A stretch of 19,119 nt of DNA from an uncultured Clostridia bacterium (GTDB lineage: Bacteria; Bacillota; Clostridia; Christensenellales; Pumilibacteraceae): positions 1 through 19,119 of the forward strand of contig CANPYH010000011.1 in the NCBI GenBank assembly GCA_947588325.1, in the 5' to 3' direction. Positions within the stretch are counted from its first letter, which is position 1. Every line of letters starts with the position of its first letter. Below are positions 1 to 7,023 of this stretch, piece after piece. The translations under genes and the position numbers were made by a program. The notes beneath the pieces were generated by a model that saw only the letters and a list, made by a program, of their open reading frames with translations, made no database searches and had not been told where the DNA came from.

Positions 1-4
1 TCCC

Positions 5-42
5 GGGAAAGCGGCCGAATTCTTCGGTCGCTTTCCCTTTGT
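5..42 (+). terminator. Rho-independent terminator of an upstream gene
   Basis: A 15-bp stem (5-19 with 23-37, one G-T wobble) closes a 3-nt loop and is followed by a T-rich run (TTTGTT). The gene it ends lies outside the window. Because dnaJ follows, dnaK or another chaperone gene is a reasonable guess, but nothing here shows it. The stem separates that gene from the dnaJ promoter, so dnaJ appears to be transcribed on its own. Confidence 0.85.
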
Positions 43-79
43 TCCGATAGATTATTAAACGCATAACTCCTTTGTCGGG

Positions 80-106
80 TTAGCAATTAACGCCGAAGAG
101 TGCTAA
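80..106 (+). promoter_or_regulatory. CIRCE operator (HrcA-binding site)
   Basis: TTAGCAATT, 9 nt, GAGTGCTAA matches the CIRCE consensus TTAGCACTC-N9-GAGTGCTAA: the right arm is perfect and the left arm matches 7 of 9. CIRCE is bound by the HrcA repressor, which controls heat-shock chaperone genes in Bacillota. It sits 5 bp upstream of the -35 box rather than over the start site, which is the more usual place. The two left-arm mismatches may weaken binding. Confidence 0.92.
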
Positions 107-111
107 TTTGC

Positions 112-140
112 TTGACAATTTGGAATAATATTGTTAAAAT
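112..140 (+). promoter_or_regulatory. dnaJ promoter, sigma-A type
   Basis: TTGACA at 112-117 and TAAAAT at 135-140 are separated by exactly 17 nt. The start of transcription should lie near 147, leaving a leader of about 200 nt before dnaJ. The CIRCE element just upstream fits repression by HrcA. Confidence 0.88.
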
Positions 141-204
141 CCCATTGAATGCAAAAAGGTTGAGGCTGGCAAACTCTTGGCGCGTTATATGCGCCTTCAA
201 TGGG
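141..204 (+). promoter_or_regulatory. stem-loop in the dnaJ leader
   Basis: CCCATTGAA (141-149) is exactly complementary to TTCAATGGG (196-204). Inside it, GGCGC (179-183) pairs with GCGCC (191-195). The predicted structure starts almost at the transcription start. It does not cover the ribosome binding site and has no T-run, so it is not an ordinary terminator. Function is unknown; RNA stabilisation or temperature sensing are possibilities only. Confidence 0.45.
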
Positions 205-233
205 GCATATATTAGTAAGTAACTCCGTAGCCA

Positions 234-277
234 AGAAATTATTCCGCGGTATCGTGTTTGCATTTGACGGCGAACTA
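234..277 (+). repeat. degenerate copy A of the dnaJ 5' end
   Basis: AAGAAATTATT at 233-243 followed by GGTATC at 248-253 and TGACGG at 265-270 matches copy B (292-336) in the same order. The tail needs a small gap to align. Read in the phase that matches DnaJ, it begins R-N-Y-S-A-V, like R-D-Y-Y-E-V of DnaJ, then diverges. There is no start codon ATG in that phase. Confidence 0.5.
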
Positions 278-291
278 CTTGTTACGGCAAA

Positions 292-336
292 GAAATTATT
301 ATGAGGTATCAGGCGTTTCCCGTGACGGGGACGAGG
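292..336 (+). repeat. copy B of the dnaJ 5' end, carrying the dnaJ ribosome binding site
   Basis: Aligned without gaps to 363-407 inside dnaJ, 38 of 45 bases agree. Four of the seven differences fall at third codon positions of dnaJ and are silent. In the same phase the copy reads R-N-Y-Y-E-V-S-G-V-S-R-D-G-D-E, against R-D-Y-Y-E-V-L-G-V-S-R-D-A-D-E in DnaJ. Its last bases, GACGAGG (330-336), form the Shine-Dalgarno of dnaJ, 7 nt before the ATG. This is a partial duplication, not a separate gene. Confidence 0.8.
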
Positions 337-343
337 TAAGTAT

Positions 344-1471
344 ATGGCAGAGGATAAGAAAAGAGATTATTACGAGGTATTAGGCGTATCGCGGGACGCG
401 GACGAGGCGACGTTGAAGAAGGCGTATCGCGATCTGGCGAAGAAGTACCATCCCGATCTTCACCCGGGAGACGCGGAAGCGGAGGCTAAATTCAAGGAAG
501 CGAGCGAGGCCTACGAGGTTTTGTCCAACCCCGAGAAGCGCAAGATGTACGACATGGGCGGCTTTGACGCGGCAAACGGCAGCGGCTTCGGCAGTGGCTT
601 TGGAGGCGGCGGCTTCGGCGACGGCACCTACTCATCGGGTTTCGGGGACCTTTTCGGCGATTTGTTTAATATGTTCGGCGGGGGCGGACGGCAGAAGACG
701 GGGCCTCAACGCGGCGCCGACCTGAACTACGTCCTTCGCGTAGACTTCGAGGAGGCCGTCTTTGGCTGCGAGCGCGAGATCGAGCTTACGAGCAAGGTTA
801 AGTGCTCGGTGTGCGGCGGAAGCGGGGCGAAGCCCGGTACTTCCTCGGTAATATGCTCGCGTTGTCACGGCAGCGGGCAGGTCTCGCAGACCCGACAGAC
901 CCCCTTCGGCATGGTGCGCAATGTCTCGACTTGTCCCACCTGCCACGGCGAGGGCAGAATTATACGCGAAAAGTGCACGGCTTGCCGCGGTACGGGCTAC
1001 ACAGCCGCGCGCAAGCGCCTTAAAGTAATGATCCCCGCGGGCATAGACAACGGGCAGGGAGTGCGGCTGCGCGGCGAAGGCGAGCCCGGTGAGAACGGCG
1101 GACCTCGCGGCGACCTCATAGTCGAGATTATTGTCCGCGAAAGCAGCGAATTTACCCGTCAGGGCTTGGATATCTACTCCACCGTCAAAGTGCCCTTCTC
1201 GGTCATGGCGCTGGGCGGCGAGATAGTTATCAAGACTTTGGACGGTGACGTTCGTCACAACATTTCCGCGGGCACACAGGCGGGCACGCGCGTGAGAATA
1301 AGCGGTAAGGGCGTACCCGGACCGGGACACAACCGCGGCGACCACATGGCTATCCTGCAAGTGGACGTGCCGACCGCGCTCTCGAACGAACAGCAGGACG
1401 CTCTTCGAGCCTATGCCGACGCTATGAAAGAGGAGCCGAAGAAGAAAAAGAAGGGCTTTTTCGGCAAATAA
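344..1471 (+). CDS. dnaJ: molecular chaperone DnaJ (Hsp40)
   Basis: DnaJ stimulates the DnaK ATPase and delivers unfolded clients to it in the cytoplasm. The 375-residue protein has the full type I layout: J domain at about 8-70 with the H36-P37-D38 triad, a Gly/Phe-rich stretch at about 73-115, and four CxxCxGxG zinc-binding motifs starting at C154, C171, C197 and C211. Two C-terminal substrate-binding beta domains follow, and the end is lysine-rich. Length is typical. The ATG at 344 has GAGG 7 nt upstream, lying in the duplicated copy B. CIRCE plus a consensus promoter imply HrcA heat-shock control. No GC-rich terminator is visible after the stop. Confidence 0.98.
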   Translation: MAEDKKRDYYEVLGVSRDADEATLKKAYRDLAKKYHPDLHPGDAEAEAKFKEASEAYEVLSNPEKRKMYDMGGFDAANGSGFGSGFGGGGFGDGTYSSGFGDLFGDLFNMFGGGGRQKTGPQRGADLNYVLRVDFEEAVFGCEREIELTSKVKCSVCGGSGAKPGTSSVICSRCHGSGQVSQTRQTPFGMVRNVSTCPTCHGEGRIIREKCTACRGTGYTAARKRLKVMIPAGIDNGQGVRLRGEGEPGENGGPRGDLIVEIIVRESSEFTRQGLDIYSTVKVPFSVMALGGEIVIKTLDGDVRHNISAGTQAGTRVRISGKGVPGPGHNRGDHMAILQVDVPTALSNEQQDALRAYADAMKEEPKKKKKGFFGK

Positions 1472-1567
1472 CCGCCGACTTATATAAGTATTGCATACCC
1501 GCGCACAGCGTTTAACCCCGCGCATTACGCCGCCGCAAAAAATTGTGGATTTTTTTGTGAAAAGGGG

Positions 1568-1596
1568 TTGACAGACACAATATGTTGTGGTATGAT
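1568..1596 (+). promoter_or_regulatory. pflB promoter
   Basis: TTGACA (1568-1573), 17 nt, TATGAT (1591-1596). The start of transcription should be near 1603, right at the beginning of the riboswitch aptamer. The spacer contains the palindrome listed at 1575-1590. Confidence 0.9.
1575..1590 (+). promoter_or_regulatory. palindrome in the pflB promoter spacer, NrdR-box-like
   Basis: ACACAATATGTTGTGG contains CACAA-N4-TTGTG and agrees at 14 of 16 positions with the published NrdR box pattern (acaCwAtATaTwGtgt). It fills the space between the -35 and -10 boxes, where a bound repressor would block RNA polymerase. NrdR boxes normally come in pairs, and I see no second box one to three turns upstream. 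Another redox or fermentation regulator is equally possible. Confidence 0.4.
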
Positions 1597-1603
1597 AGAG
1601 AAA

Positions 1604-1690
1604 ATCGAGGGACGGCCGTGACTGACGGAGAAATGGTGGGAAACACCGTGGAGCGACCGATCTTGTGAAAAGTCGACCGTCTGGGCTGCT
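1604..1690 (+). ncRNA. ZTP riboswitch (pfl motif) aptamer
   Basis: The aptamer senses ZTP/ZMP, purine-pathway intermediates that build up when 10-formyl-tetrahydrofolate runs short. Visible hallmarks are GTGACTGACGG (1618-1628), a hairpin GGTG/CACC (1635-1638, 1644-1647), GGAGCGACC (1650-1658) and the 3' conserved block CCGTCTGGGC (1677-1686). The P1 helix GGCCG/CGACC (1614-1618, 1654-1658) pairs except for one C-A mismatch at 1616/1656. Control of pflB fits the known link: pyruvate formate-lyase makes formate, the one-carbon source for 10-formyl-tetrahydrofolate. Confidence 0.92.
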
Positions 1691-1727
1691 CGGAAGGATA
1701 TTTCCCGAGCGCCTTTCTTTTTCTCTC
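1684..1727 (+). terminator. riboswitch expression platform: intrinsic terminator
   Basis: GGC (1684-1686) and GCTCGG (1688-1693) pair with CCGAGC (1705-1710) and GCC (1711-1713), followed by TTTCTTTTTCTC. The stem uses GGGC of the conserved 3' aptamer block, so ligand-bound aptamer and terminator exclude each other. Ligand should therefore turn pflB on, as in other ZTP riboswitches. Confidence 0.88.
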
Positions 1728-1799
1728 TTCGCTTTTCGCGGGTGAGACATAACAAAAGGCTATTCGGTTTACACTAATAAGAAGAACGGAGAAATGAAT

Positions 1800-4025
1800 A
1801 TGGACGCTTACAGAAACTTTATAACGGGCAAATGGAAGGACAACATCGACGTAGCCGACTTCATACGTTGCAACTACACACCTTACGAGGGCGACGATTC
1901 ATTCCTCGCGGGGCCTACTCCGCGTACCGTGCGGCTCCGCGCCGTACTCGAAGCGCTGCTCAAAGCCGAAAAGGACAACGGCGGCGTTCTCGGCGTGGAT
2001 ACGGAGACGGTAAGCACCCTTCTCGCTTATCCCGCCGCATACATGGACAAGGAGAACGAGATAATATTCGGCTTGCAGACGGGTGCGCCCCTCGTTCGCG
2101 GGATTAACCCCTTCGGCGGGCTTCGCATGGGTAAGGCGGCGTGCGAGGCGTACGGCTACAAGATGAGCGATAAGATTACCGAGGACTTCAAGTACCGCAA
2201 GACGCACAACGACGGCGTGTTCCAGGTCTACTCCGACGAGATGCGCAAGTGCCGCCATGTAGGCATACTTACGGGACTTCCCGACGCGTATGGGCGCGGC
2301 CGCATAATAGGCGACTACCGCCGCGTCTCGCTTTACGGCGTAGACAGACTTATAGAGGAAAAGAGCAGGGATAAGGCGGCTCTCGGCGAGCGCACTATGA
2401 CCGAGGAGAATATCCGCCTGTCCGAAGAGTTATACGAGCAGATCGAGGCGCTTAAAGAGCTTAAACAGCTTGCTGAGATGTACGGCATAGATATTTCCGC
2501 GCCCGCGACCAACCTTCTCGAGGCGACGCAATGGCTTTACTTTGCCTATCTCGCCGCGAACAAGGACCAGAACGGCGCGGCTATGTCTCTGGGCAGGGTG
2601 AGCACCTTCCTCGACATATACGCCCAGCGCGACCTCGAAGAGGGAACTCTCGACGAGGCGGGCGTGCAGGAGATTATCGACCAGTTCGTGATTAAACTCC
2701 GTCTCATGCGTCACCTCCGCACCCCCGAGTATAACGAACTTTTCGCGGGGGATCCTATGTGGATAACCGAGAGCATCGGCGGTATGTGCGACGACGGCAG
2801 GACGCTCGTCACCAAGAACTCCTTCCGCATTCTCCACACGCTGTATAACCTCGGCAGCTCAGCCGAGCCCAACCTCACCGTGCTGTGGTCGGAGAGACTG
2901 CCCCGCGGTTTCAAGAAATTCGCCGCCAAAGTCTCCGCCGAGACCGACTCCATACAATACGAGAACGACGACCTCATGCGCCCGCTTAACGGCGACGACT
3001 ACGCAATCGCTTGCTGCGTATCCTGCATGAAGGTAGGCAAGCAAATGCAGTTTTTCGGCGCTCGGTGCAACCTGCCCAAAACGCTGCTTATGGCGCTTAA
3101 CGGCGGCAAGGACGAGCGGTACTTCATGCAAGTAGGTCCCGCTATGCCCGTGTACGACAAGGACGTATTGGACTACGACGAAGTTATGCGGCGTTTCGAT
3201 TACTACCTCTCCTGGCTGGCTCGCGTGTATGTCAACACCATGAACGTTATCCACTACATGCACGACAAATACGCCTATGAGAAGATACAAATGGCGCTGC
3301 ACGACACCGACGTTGACCGCCTTATGGCGTTTGGCGTTGCGGGTTTAAGCGTGCTCGCCGACAGCCTTTCCGCTATCAAGTATGCCAAAGTCACGGCTAT
3401 AAGGAACGAGGACGGGGTTATCGTGGACTTCCGCACCGAGGGCGAGTTCCCCAAGTACGGCAACGACGACGACCGTGTTGACTCCATAGCGCGGGAGATA
3501 CTCGATAAGGTAATAGCCGAACTGCGCAAGACCCCCGCATACCGCGGCTCGAAGCACACTCTCTCCGCGCTCACCATAACTTCCAACGTCATGTACGGTA
3601 AAAAGACGGGCAACACTCCCGACGGTCGCAAGGCGGGCGAGCCTTTCGCTCCCGGCGCCAACCCTATGCACAACCGCGAATCGCACGGCGCGCTGGCGTC
3701 TCTTAACTCCGTATCCAAACTGTCTTACGACAGCTGCCGCGACGGCATATCCAACACTTTCTCCATAGTCCCCGCCGCTCTCGGTAAAACGCTTGACGAG
3801 CGCACGGATAACCTTGTGGAGATACTCGACGGCTACTTCTCACAGAATGCGCACCATATAAACGTTAACGTGCTCGACAGGCAGAAACTCATAGACGCTA
3901 TGAATAATCCCGATCTCTATCCCAACCTCACCATCCGCGTTTCGGGCTATGCCGTCAACTTCCACAAGCTCACCAAGGAACAGCAGCGCGAAGTAATTAG
4001 CCGCACGTTCCACGTCTCGATGTGA
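1800..4025 (+). CDS. pflB: formate C-acetyltransferase (pyruvate formate-lyase)
   Basis: This enzyme converts pyruvate and CoA to acetyl-CoA and formate without oxygen, in the cytoplasm. With the start at 1800 it has 741 residues, normal for PflB (about 750-760). The catalytic cysteine pair is C405-C406 in I-A-C-C-V-S-C-M. The radical glycine is G716 in R-V-S-G-Y-A-V, and the R-T-F-x-x-S-M end is also typical. I prefer the ATG at 1800 to the in-frame ATG at 1794: GGAG at 1788-1791 lies 8 nt before the former and only 2 nt before the latter. The position after C-C-V-S is Cys where E. coli has Pro. The gene is under a ZTP riboswitch and is followed after one base by its activase. Confidence 0.98.
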   Translation: MDAYRNFITGKWKDNIDVADFIRCNYTPYEGDDSFLAGPTPRTVRLRAVLEALLKAEKDNGGVLGVDTETVSTLLAYPAAYMDKENEIIFGLQTGAPLVRGINPFGGLRMGKAACEAYGYKMSDKITEDFKYRKTHNDGVFQVYSDEMRKCRHVGILTGLPDAYGRGRIIGDYRRVSLYGVDRLIEEKSRDKAALGERTMTEENIRLSEELYEQIEALKELKQLAEMYGIDISAPATNLLEATQWLYFAYLAANKDQNGAAMSLGRVSTFLDIYAQRDLEEGTLDEAGVQEIIDQFVIKLRLMRHLRTPEYNELFAGDPMWITESIGGMCDDGRTLVTKNSFRILHTLYNLGSSAEPNLTVLWSERLPRGFKKFAAKVSAETDSIQYENDDLMRPLNGDDYAIACCVSCMKVGKQMQFFGARCNLPKTLLMALNGGKDERYFMQVGPAMPVYDKDVLDYDEVMRRFDYYLSWLARVYVNTMNVIHYMHDKYAYEKIQMALHDTDVDRLMAFGVAGLSVLADSLSAIKYAKVTAIRNEDGVIVDFRTEGEFPKYGNDDDRVDSIAREILDKVIAELRKTPAYRGSKHTLSALTITSNVMYGKKTGNTPDGRKAGEPFAPGANPMHNRESHGALASLNSVSKLSYDSCRDGISNTFSIVPAALGKTLDERTDNLVEILDGYFSQNAHHINVNVLDRQKLIDAMNNPDLYPNLTIRVSGYAVNFHKLTKEQQREVISRTFHVSM

Positions 4026-4026
4026 C

Positions 4027-4746
4027 ATGAAGGGCAGGATAAGCGCGATACAGTCCCTCGCCGCCGTGGACGGGCCGGGGCTGCGCACCGTGGTTTTCGG
4101 GATAGGCTGTCCTCTCCGCTGTGTGTATTGCCACAACCCCGAGACTTGGACGGAGGGGGGAGAGGAGTACGAGGCGGAGGAACTCGCCCGCAAGATCCTG
4201 CGGTTCAAACCGTACATAAGGCGGGGCGGAGTAACTTTCAGCGGCGGCGAACCTCTCGCACAGGCGGCGTTCTTCTCCGAAGTCGCGGACATGCTTAAAA
4301 AAGAGGGTCTGCATATAGCCCTCGACACGAGCGGCAACGTGACGGGCGAGGCGGCGGACGAGTTGACGGCGAAGGTCGATATGGCTCTCCTCGACGTGAA
4401 GTTCACCACCGAAGAGGCGTACCGCAAATACACGGGCGGGAGTTTGGCGACGACGCTTGACTACCTCGCAAAACTCGAGGCGCTCGGCAAGCGGGTGTGG
4501 ATACGGCAGGTAATAGTGCAAGGGCTGACGGACGGAGCGGATAACGCCGAAGCTCTTGCGGGGTTATTGGCTCCGCACGCCGAAGTGATAGACAGGGTGG
4601 AGTTACTGCCCTTCCGCAAGCTGTGTCTGGAAAAGTATCGCAGGTTAGGCTTGCCATTTGCCCTCGAAAACACGCCCGAGACGGACGAACAGACGGTGGC
4701 GCGGGCGGCGGAGATAATACGCGCTCACGGCTTCAACGTCGTGTGA
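4027..4746 (+). CDS. pflA: pyruvate formate-lyase activating enzyme (radical SAM)
   Basis: This activase uses a [4Fe-4S] cluster and S-adenosylmethionine to abstract a hydrogen from the PflB glycine, creating the catalytic radical. The cluster cysteines C28, C32 and C35 form the classic CxxxCxxC, followed by H-N-P-E-T-W. The G-G-E motif in S-G-G-E-P-L binds the methionine of SAM. The length of 239 residues is typical. The start codon lies 1 nt after the pflB stop and has no clear Shine-Dalgarno of its own, so translation is probably coupled to pflB. Both genes share the riboswitch-controlled transcript, which ends at the hairpin at 4805. Confidence 0.97.
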   Translation: MKGRISAIQSLAAVDGPGLRTVVFGIGCPLRCVYCHNPETWTEGGEEYEAEELARKILRFKPYIRRGGVTFSGGEPLAQAAFFSEVADMLKKEGLHIALDTSGNVTGEAADELTAKVDMALLDVKFTTEEAYRKYTGGSLATTLDYLAKLEALGKRVWIRQVIVQGLTDGADNAEALAGLLAPHAEVIDRVELLPFRKLCLEKYRRLGLPFALENTPETDEQTVARAAEIIRAHGFNVV

Positions 4747-4804
4747 GCGGGCGGCGGAGATAATAACAAAGATAACGGCGATAAGCCAAAGAAATATTAG
4801 CGAA

Positions 4805-4836
4805 AAAAGACTTCCGAAATTGCACGGAAGTCTTTT
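4805..4836 (+). terminator. terminator of the pfl operon
   Basis: A perfect 12-bp stem (4805-4816 with 4825-4836) with an 8-nt loop starts with AAAA and ends with TTTT. It lies 58 nt after pflA and just before the next promoter, so it separates the two operons. Confidence 0.9.
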
Positions 4837-4845
4837 CGCTCCGTC

Positions 4846-4874
4846 TTGACACCCGAGCGCGCCTGTGTTATACT
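4846..4874 (+). promoter_or_regulatory. promoter of the glycosyltransferase-kinase operon
   Basis: TTGACA (4846-4851), 17 nt, TATACT (4869-4874). Both boxes are near consensus, so basal expression should be strong. No obvious operator palindrome lies next to it. The leader is only about 20 nt and carries the GGAG ribosome binding site at 4891-4894. Confidence 0.9.
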
Positions 4875-4901
4875 TAAAACAACAAACAGCGGAGAAAGAC
4901 A

Positions 4902-5960
4902 ATGAAACTGATAACTTTTGCAATACCGAGTTACAACTCGGCGGGGTACATGCGCAAGTGCATAGAAAGTCTGCTCGTCGGCGGCGAGGACGTCGAGATA
5001 GTTATTGTCAACGACGGCTCGAAGGACGATACGGGCAGGATAGCGGACGAGTACGCGGCTAAATATCCGACCATATGCAAGGCTGTGCACCAGGAAAACA
5101 GCGGGCACGGCGAGGGCGTGAACCAAGGCGTGCGCAACGGTACGGGCTTGTATTATAAGGTCGTGGATTCGGACGATTGGGTGGACGGAGACGTGCTGCT
5201 CGGTCTGCTCGATACCATAAAGAAGCATATGGCGGAGAACGCTCTGCCCGACCTCTACATAACCGATTTCGTATACGACCATGTCGAGGATAACACGCAA
5301 TTCACCCGCACTTTCGGCAAGAACGTGCCCGCCAATAAGCTCTTCGGGTGGGACGAGGTCAAGACCTTCCGCTTCGGCTCGGTGCTTATGATGCACTCGC
5401 TCATGTATAAGATGTCCGTGCTCCGCGACTGTAAATTGGACCTTCCCAAGCACACTTTCTATGTGGATAATATCTTCTCGTATGTGCCGCTTCCATATGT
5501 TAAGACTATGTATTATCTCCCCGTGTCCTTCTATCACTACTTCATAGGCAGAAACGACCAGTCGGTCAATATGGACGTGTTCTCCAAGCGCTATGACCAG
5601 CAGAACAGGGTGATGAAGATCATGGCGGAGGCGTACGACGTCAGGGAGCTTAAGAAGATAAATAAGCGGCTGTTTAAGTATATGGCATACGACCTCTCCT
5701 GCCTGATGATGGTAACGCTGACGTTTACGCTTGCCAAGCCGTCGAACATGGAGAAAGAGGAAGTCAAGGCGCTGATGAAGAAGAAAAAGGCGGCGCTTAA
5801 ACAGCTTTGGCGGGACATAAAGGCGCACGACAAGTGGATCTACCGCAAGATGAGATATCGCTCCTATCCCGCGATATACACCTTCCTTCCGCCGCCCTTC
5901 GACAGAATTGCGGTTATCAAGGGATATAAAGCCATGGCAAAGAGGGTCAAGCTCGGCTAA
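4902..5960 (+). CDS. glycosyltransferase family 2 (GT-A fold)
   Basis: GT2 enzymes transfer a sugar from a nucleotide-sugar to an acceptor, usually at the inner face of the membrane while building surface polysaccharide or glycolipid. The GT-A core is clear: an N-terminal strand ending P-S-Y-N, then V-N-D-G-S (36-40) that binds the nucleotide. The metal-binding D-S-D-D follows at 89-92. A later F-Y-V-D-N (about 187-191) stands where many relatives have the catalytic E-D. The C-terminal 100 residues are basic and helical, with no convincing membrane span, so peripheral membrane contact is likely. GGAG lies 7 nt before the ATG. Donor and acceptor cannot be told from sequence. It overlaps the sugar kinase gene by one base. 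Confidence 0.92.
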   Translation: MKLITFAIPSYNSAGYMRKCIESLLVGGEDVEIVIVNDGSKDDTGRIADEYAAKYPTICKAVHQENSGHGEGVNQGVRNGTGLYYKVVDSDDWVDGDVLLGLLDTIKKHMAENALPDLYITDFVYDHVEDNTQFTRTFGKNVPANKLFGWDEVKTFRFGSVLMMHSLMYKMSVLRDCKLDLPKHTFYVDNIFSYVPLPYVKTMYYLPVSFYHYFIGRNDQSVNMDVFSKRYDQQNRVMKIMAEAYDVRELKKINKRLFKYMAYDLSCLMMVTLTFTLAKPSNMEKEEVKALMKKKKAALKQLWRDIKAHDKWIYRKMRYRSYPAIYTFLPPPFDRIAVIKGYKAMAKRVKLG

Positions 5961-6853
5961 TGGTATACACCGTCACTTTCAATCCGTCTATCGACTACAT
6001 AATGACCGTCTCTCCTTTTAAGGAGGGCGAGACTAACCGCACATCCGCCGAGCGTTTCACGGCGGGCGGGAAGGGGATAAACGTCTCTCTCGCGCTGCGA
6101 AATTTAGGCGTGGAGACGACGGCAATAGCCTTCACCGCGGGTTGGACGGGTAGAGAAATAGAAAGGCAGCTGACCGAAAGCGGACTGCCCTGCGAGTTCA
6201 TTCGCGTGGACGGCGAGAGCAGGATTAACGTCAAGATCAAAAGCGGGGTGGAGACGGAGATTAACGGCAGAGGCGCGGCGGTGGACGAAGCCGCATTCGC
6301 TCGGCTGTTGGACAAGCTCGGTCGGCTCCGCGCAGGCGACGTGCTCGCGCTGTCGGGTAACGCCGCAATCGGTACCGCCGAGGACGTATACACGCGCATA
6401 ATGTCAAGCGTGCCGAGCGGGGTAGCCGTCACGGTAGACGCGCACGGCGATTTGCTTAAGTCTGTACTGCCCCTGCGCCCACTGCTTATCAAGCCGAATT
6501 TGGACGAGCTGTGCGGCATATTCGGGCGGAATATCGGCGACGATGAGATAGGCTCCTGCGCGGAAGAACTGCGGCAAGCGGGAGCGCGTAACGTCATCGT
6601 CTCTCTCGGCGCTGGCGGCGCGGTGCTTGCGTCGGAATGCGGGGTGCATCGCCTTGCGGCTCCTCGCGGCAAGCTCGTCAACTCCACAGGCGCGGGCGAT
6701 ACCCTCGTCGCCGGCTTTATCGCAGAGTACCTTCGCTCAGGCGACGTCCTCTCGTCCTTCGCCTACGGCGTTGCCGCGGGCTCGGCTTGTGCGTTTATGG
6801 AGGGGTTTCCAAGGCGAGAAGAAGTGGAGATTTACGTGGGGACGGCGCAATAG
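5960..6853 (+). CDS. PfkB-family sugar kinase, 1-phosphofructokinase-like
   Basis: The protein phosphorylates a sugar or sugar phosphate with ATP. It begins T-V-T-F-N-P-S-I-D-Y, the usual opening of the 1-phosphofructokinase / tagatose-6-phosphate kinase branch. It has G-G-K-G-I-N-V-S at 36-43 and the anion-hole and catalytic-base motif G-A-G-D at 244-247 (D247). The length of 297 residues is usual. Its start overlaps the glycosyltransferase stop in TAATG, so translation is coupled. No PTS transporter or FruR regulator lies nearby, unlike a standard fru operon, so fructose 1-phosphate is not certain as substrate. fruK or lacC activity is possible; I leave the symbol blank. Confidence 0.9.
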   Translation: MVYTVTFNPSIDYIMTVSPFKEGETNRTSAERFTAGGKGINVSLALRNLGVETTAIAFTAGWTGREIERQLTESGLPCEFIRVDGESRINVKIKSGVETEINGRGAAVDEAAFARLLDKLGRLRAGDVLALSGNAAIGTAEDVYTRIMSSVPSGVAVTVDAHGDLLKSVLPLRPLLIKPNLDELCGIFGRNIGDDEIGSCAEELRQAGARNVIVSLGAGGAVLASECGVHRLAAPRGKLVNSTGAGDTLVAGFIAEYLRSGDVLSSFAYGVAAGSACAFMEGFPRREEVEIYVGTAQ

Positions 6854-6929
6854 CGGTGCTGATAGGCACTCTCCGCCGCTCTCAATATCGGTTCGGCATA
6901 GGGCTTGCGCAAAAGGACAAAATAAACAT

Positions 6930-6960
6930 AAAGCACTCTATTACGCATAGGGTGCTTTTG
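6930..6960 (+). terminator. terminator after the sugar kinase gene
   Basis: AAAGCACTCTA (6930-6940) pairs with TAGGGTGCTTT (6948-6958) around a 7-nt loop with one G-T wobble, followed by TTG and a T-rich start of the next segment. The AAA/TTT flanks give it a bidirectional look. It ends the 4902-6853 operon. Confidence 0.8.
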
Positions 6961-7023
6961 TGTTGGCGTTACTATAGTACAATCCCCGCTTATTTGCAAT
7001 ATGTTGCTTATCTTGTTACTAAC

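Noticed and set aside
234..407. Repeats before dnaJ as a CRISPR array
   Set aside because: The units are only about 70-84% alike, the spacings are unequal (57 and 71 nt), one unit is inside dnaJ, and no cas gene is near.
1539..1559. AT-only hairpin (AAAAAAT / ATTTTTT) as the dnaJ terminator
   Set aside because: The stem has no GC pairs near its base and would be unstable. It is more likely an UP-like AT-rich region for the pflB promoter.
632..1750. 372-codon minus-strand open frame
   Set aside because: It runs through the riboswitch and is antisense to dnaJ, and the product is not protein-like.
1794..1799. ATG at 1794 as the pflB start
   Set aside because: Only 2 nt from the GGAG at 1788-1791, while the ATG at 1800 has the usual 8 nt.
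4797..5828. 343-codon minus-strand open frame
   Set aside because: It is antisense to the glycosyltransferase, covers the terminator and promoter between operons, and shows no domain.
5995..6687. 230-codon minus-strand open frame
   Set aside because: Antisense to the PfkB kinase; the plus strand has the family motifs in order.
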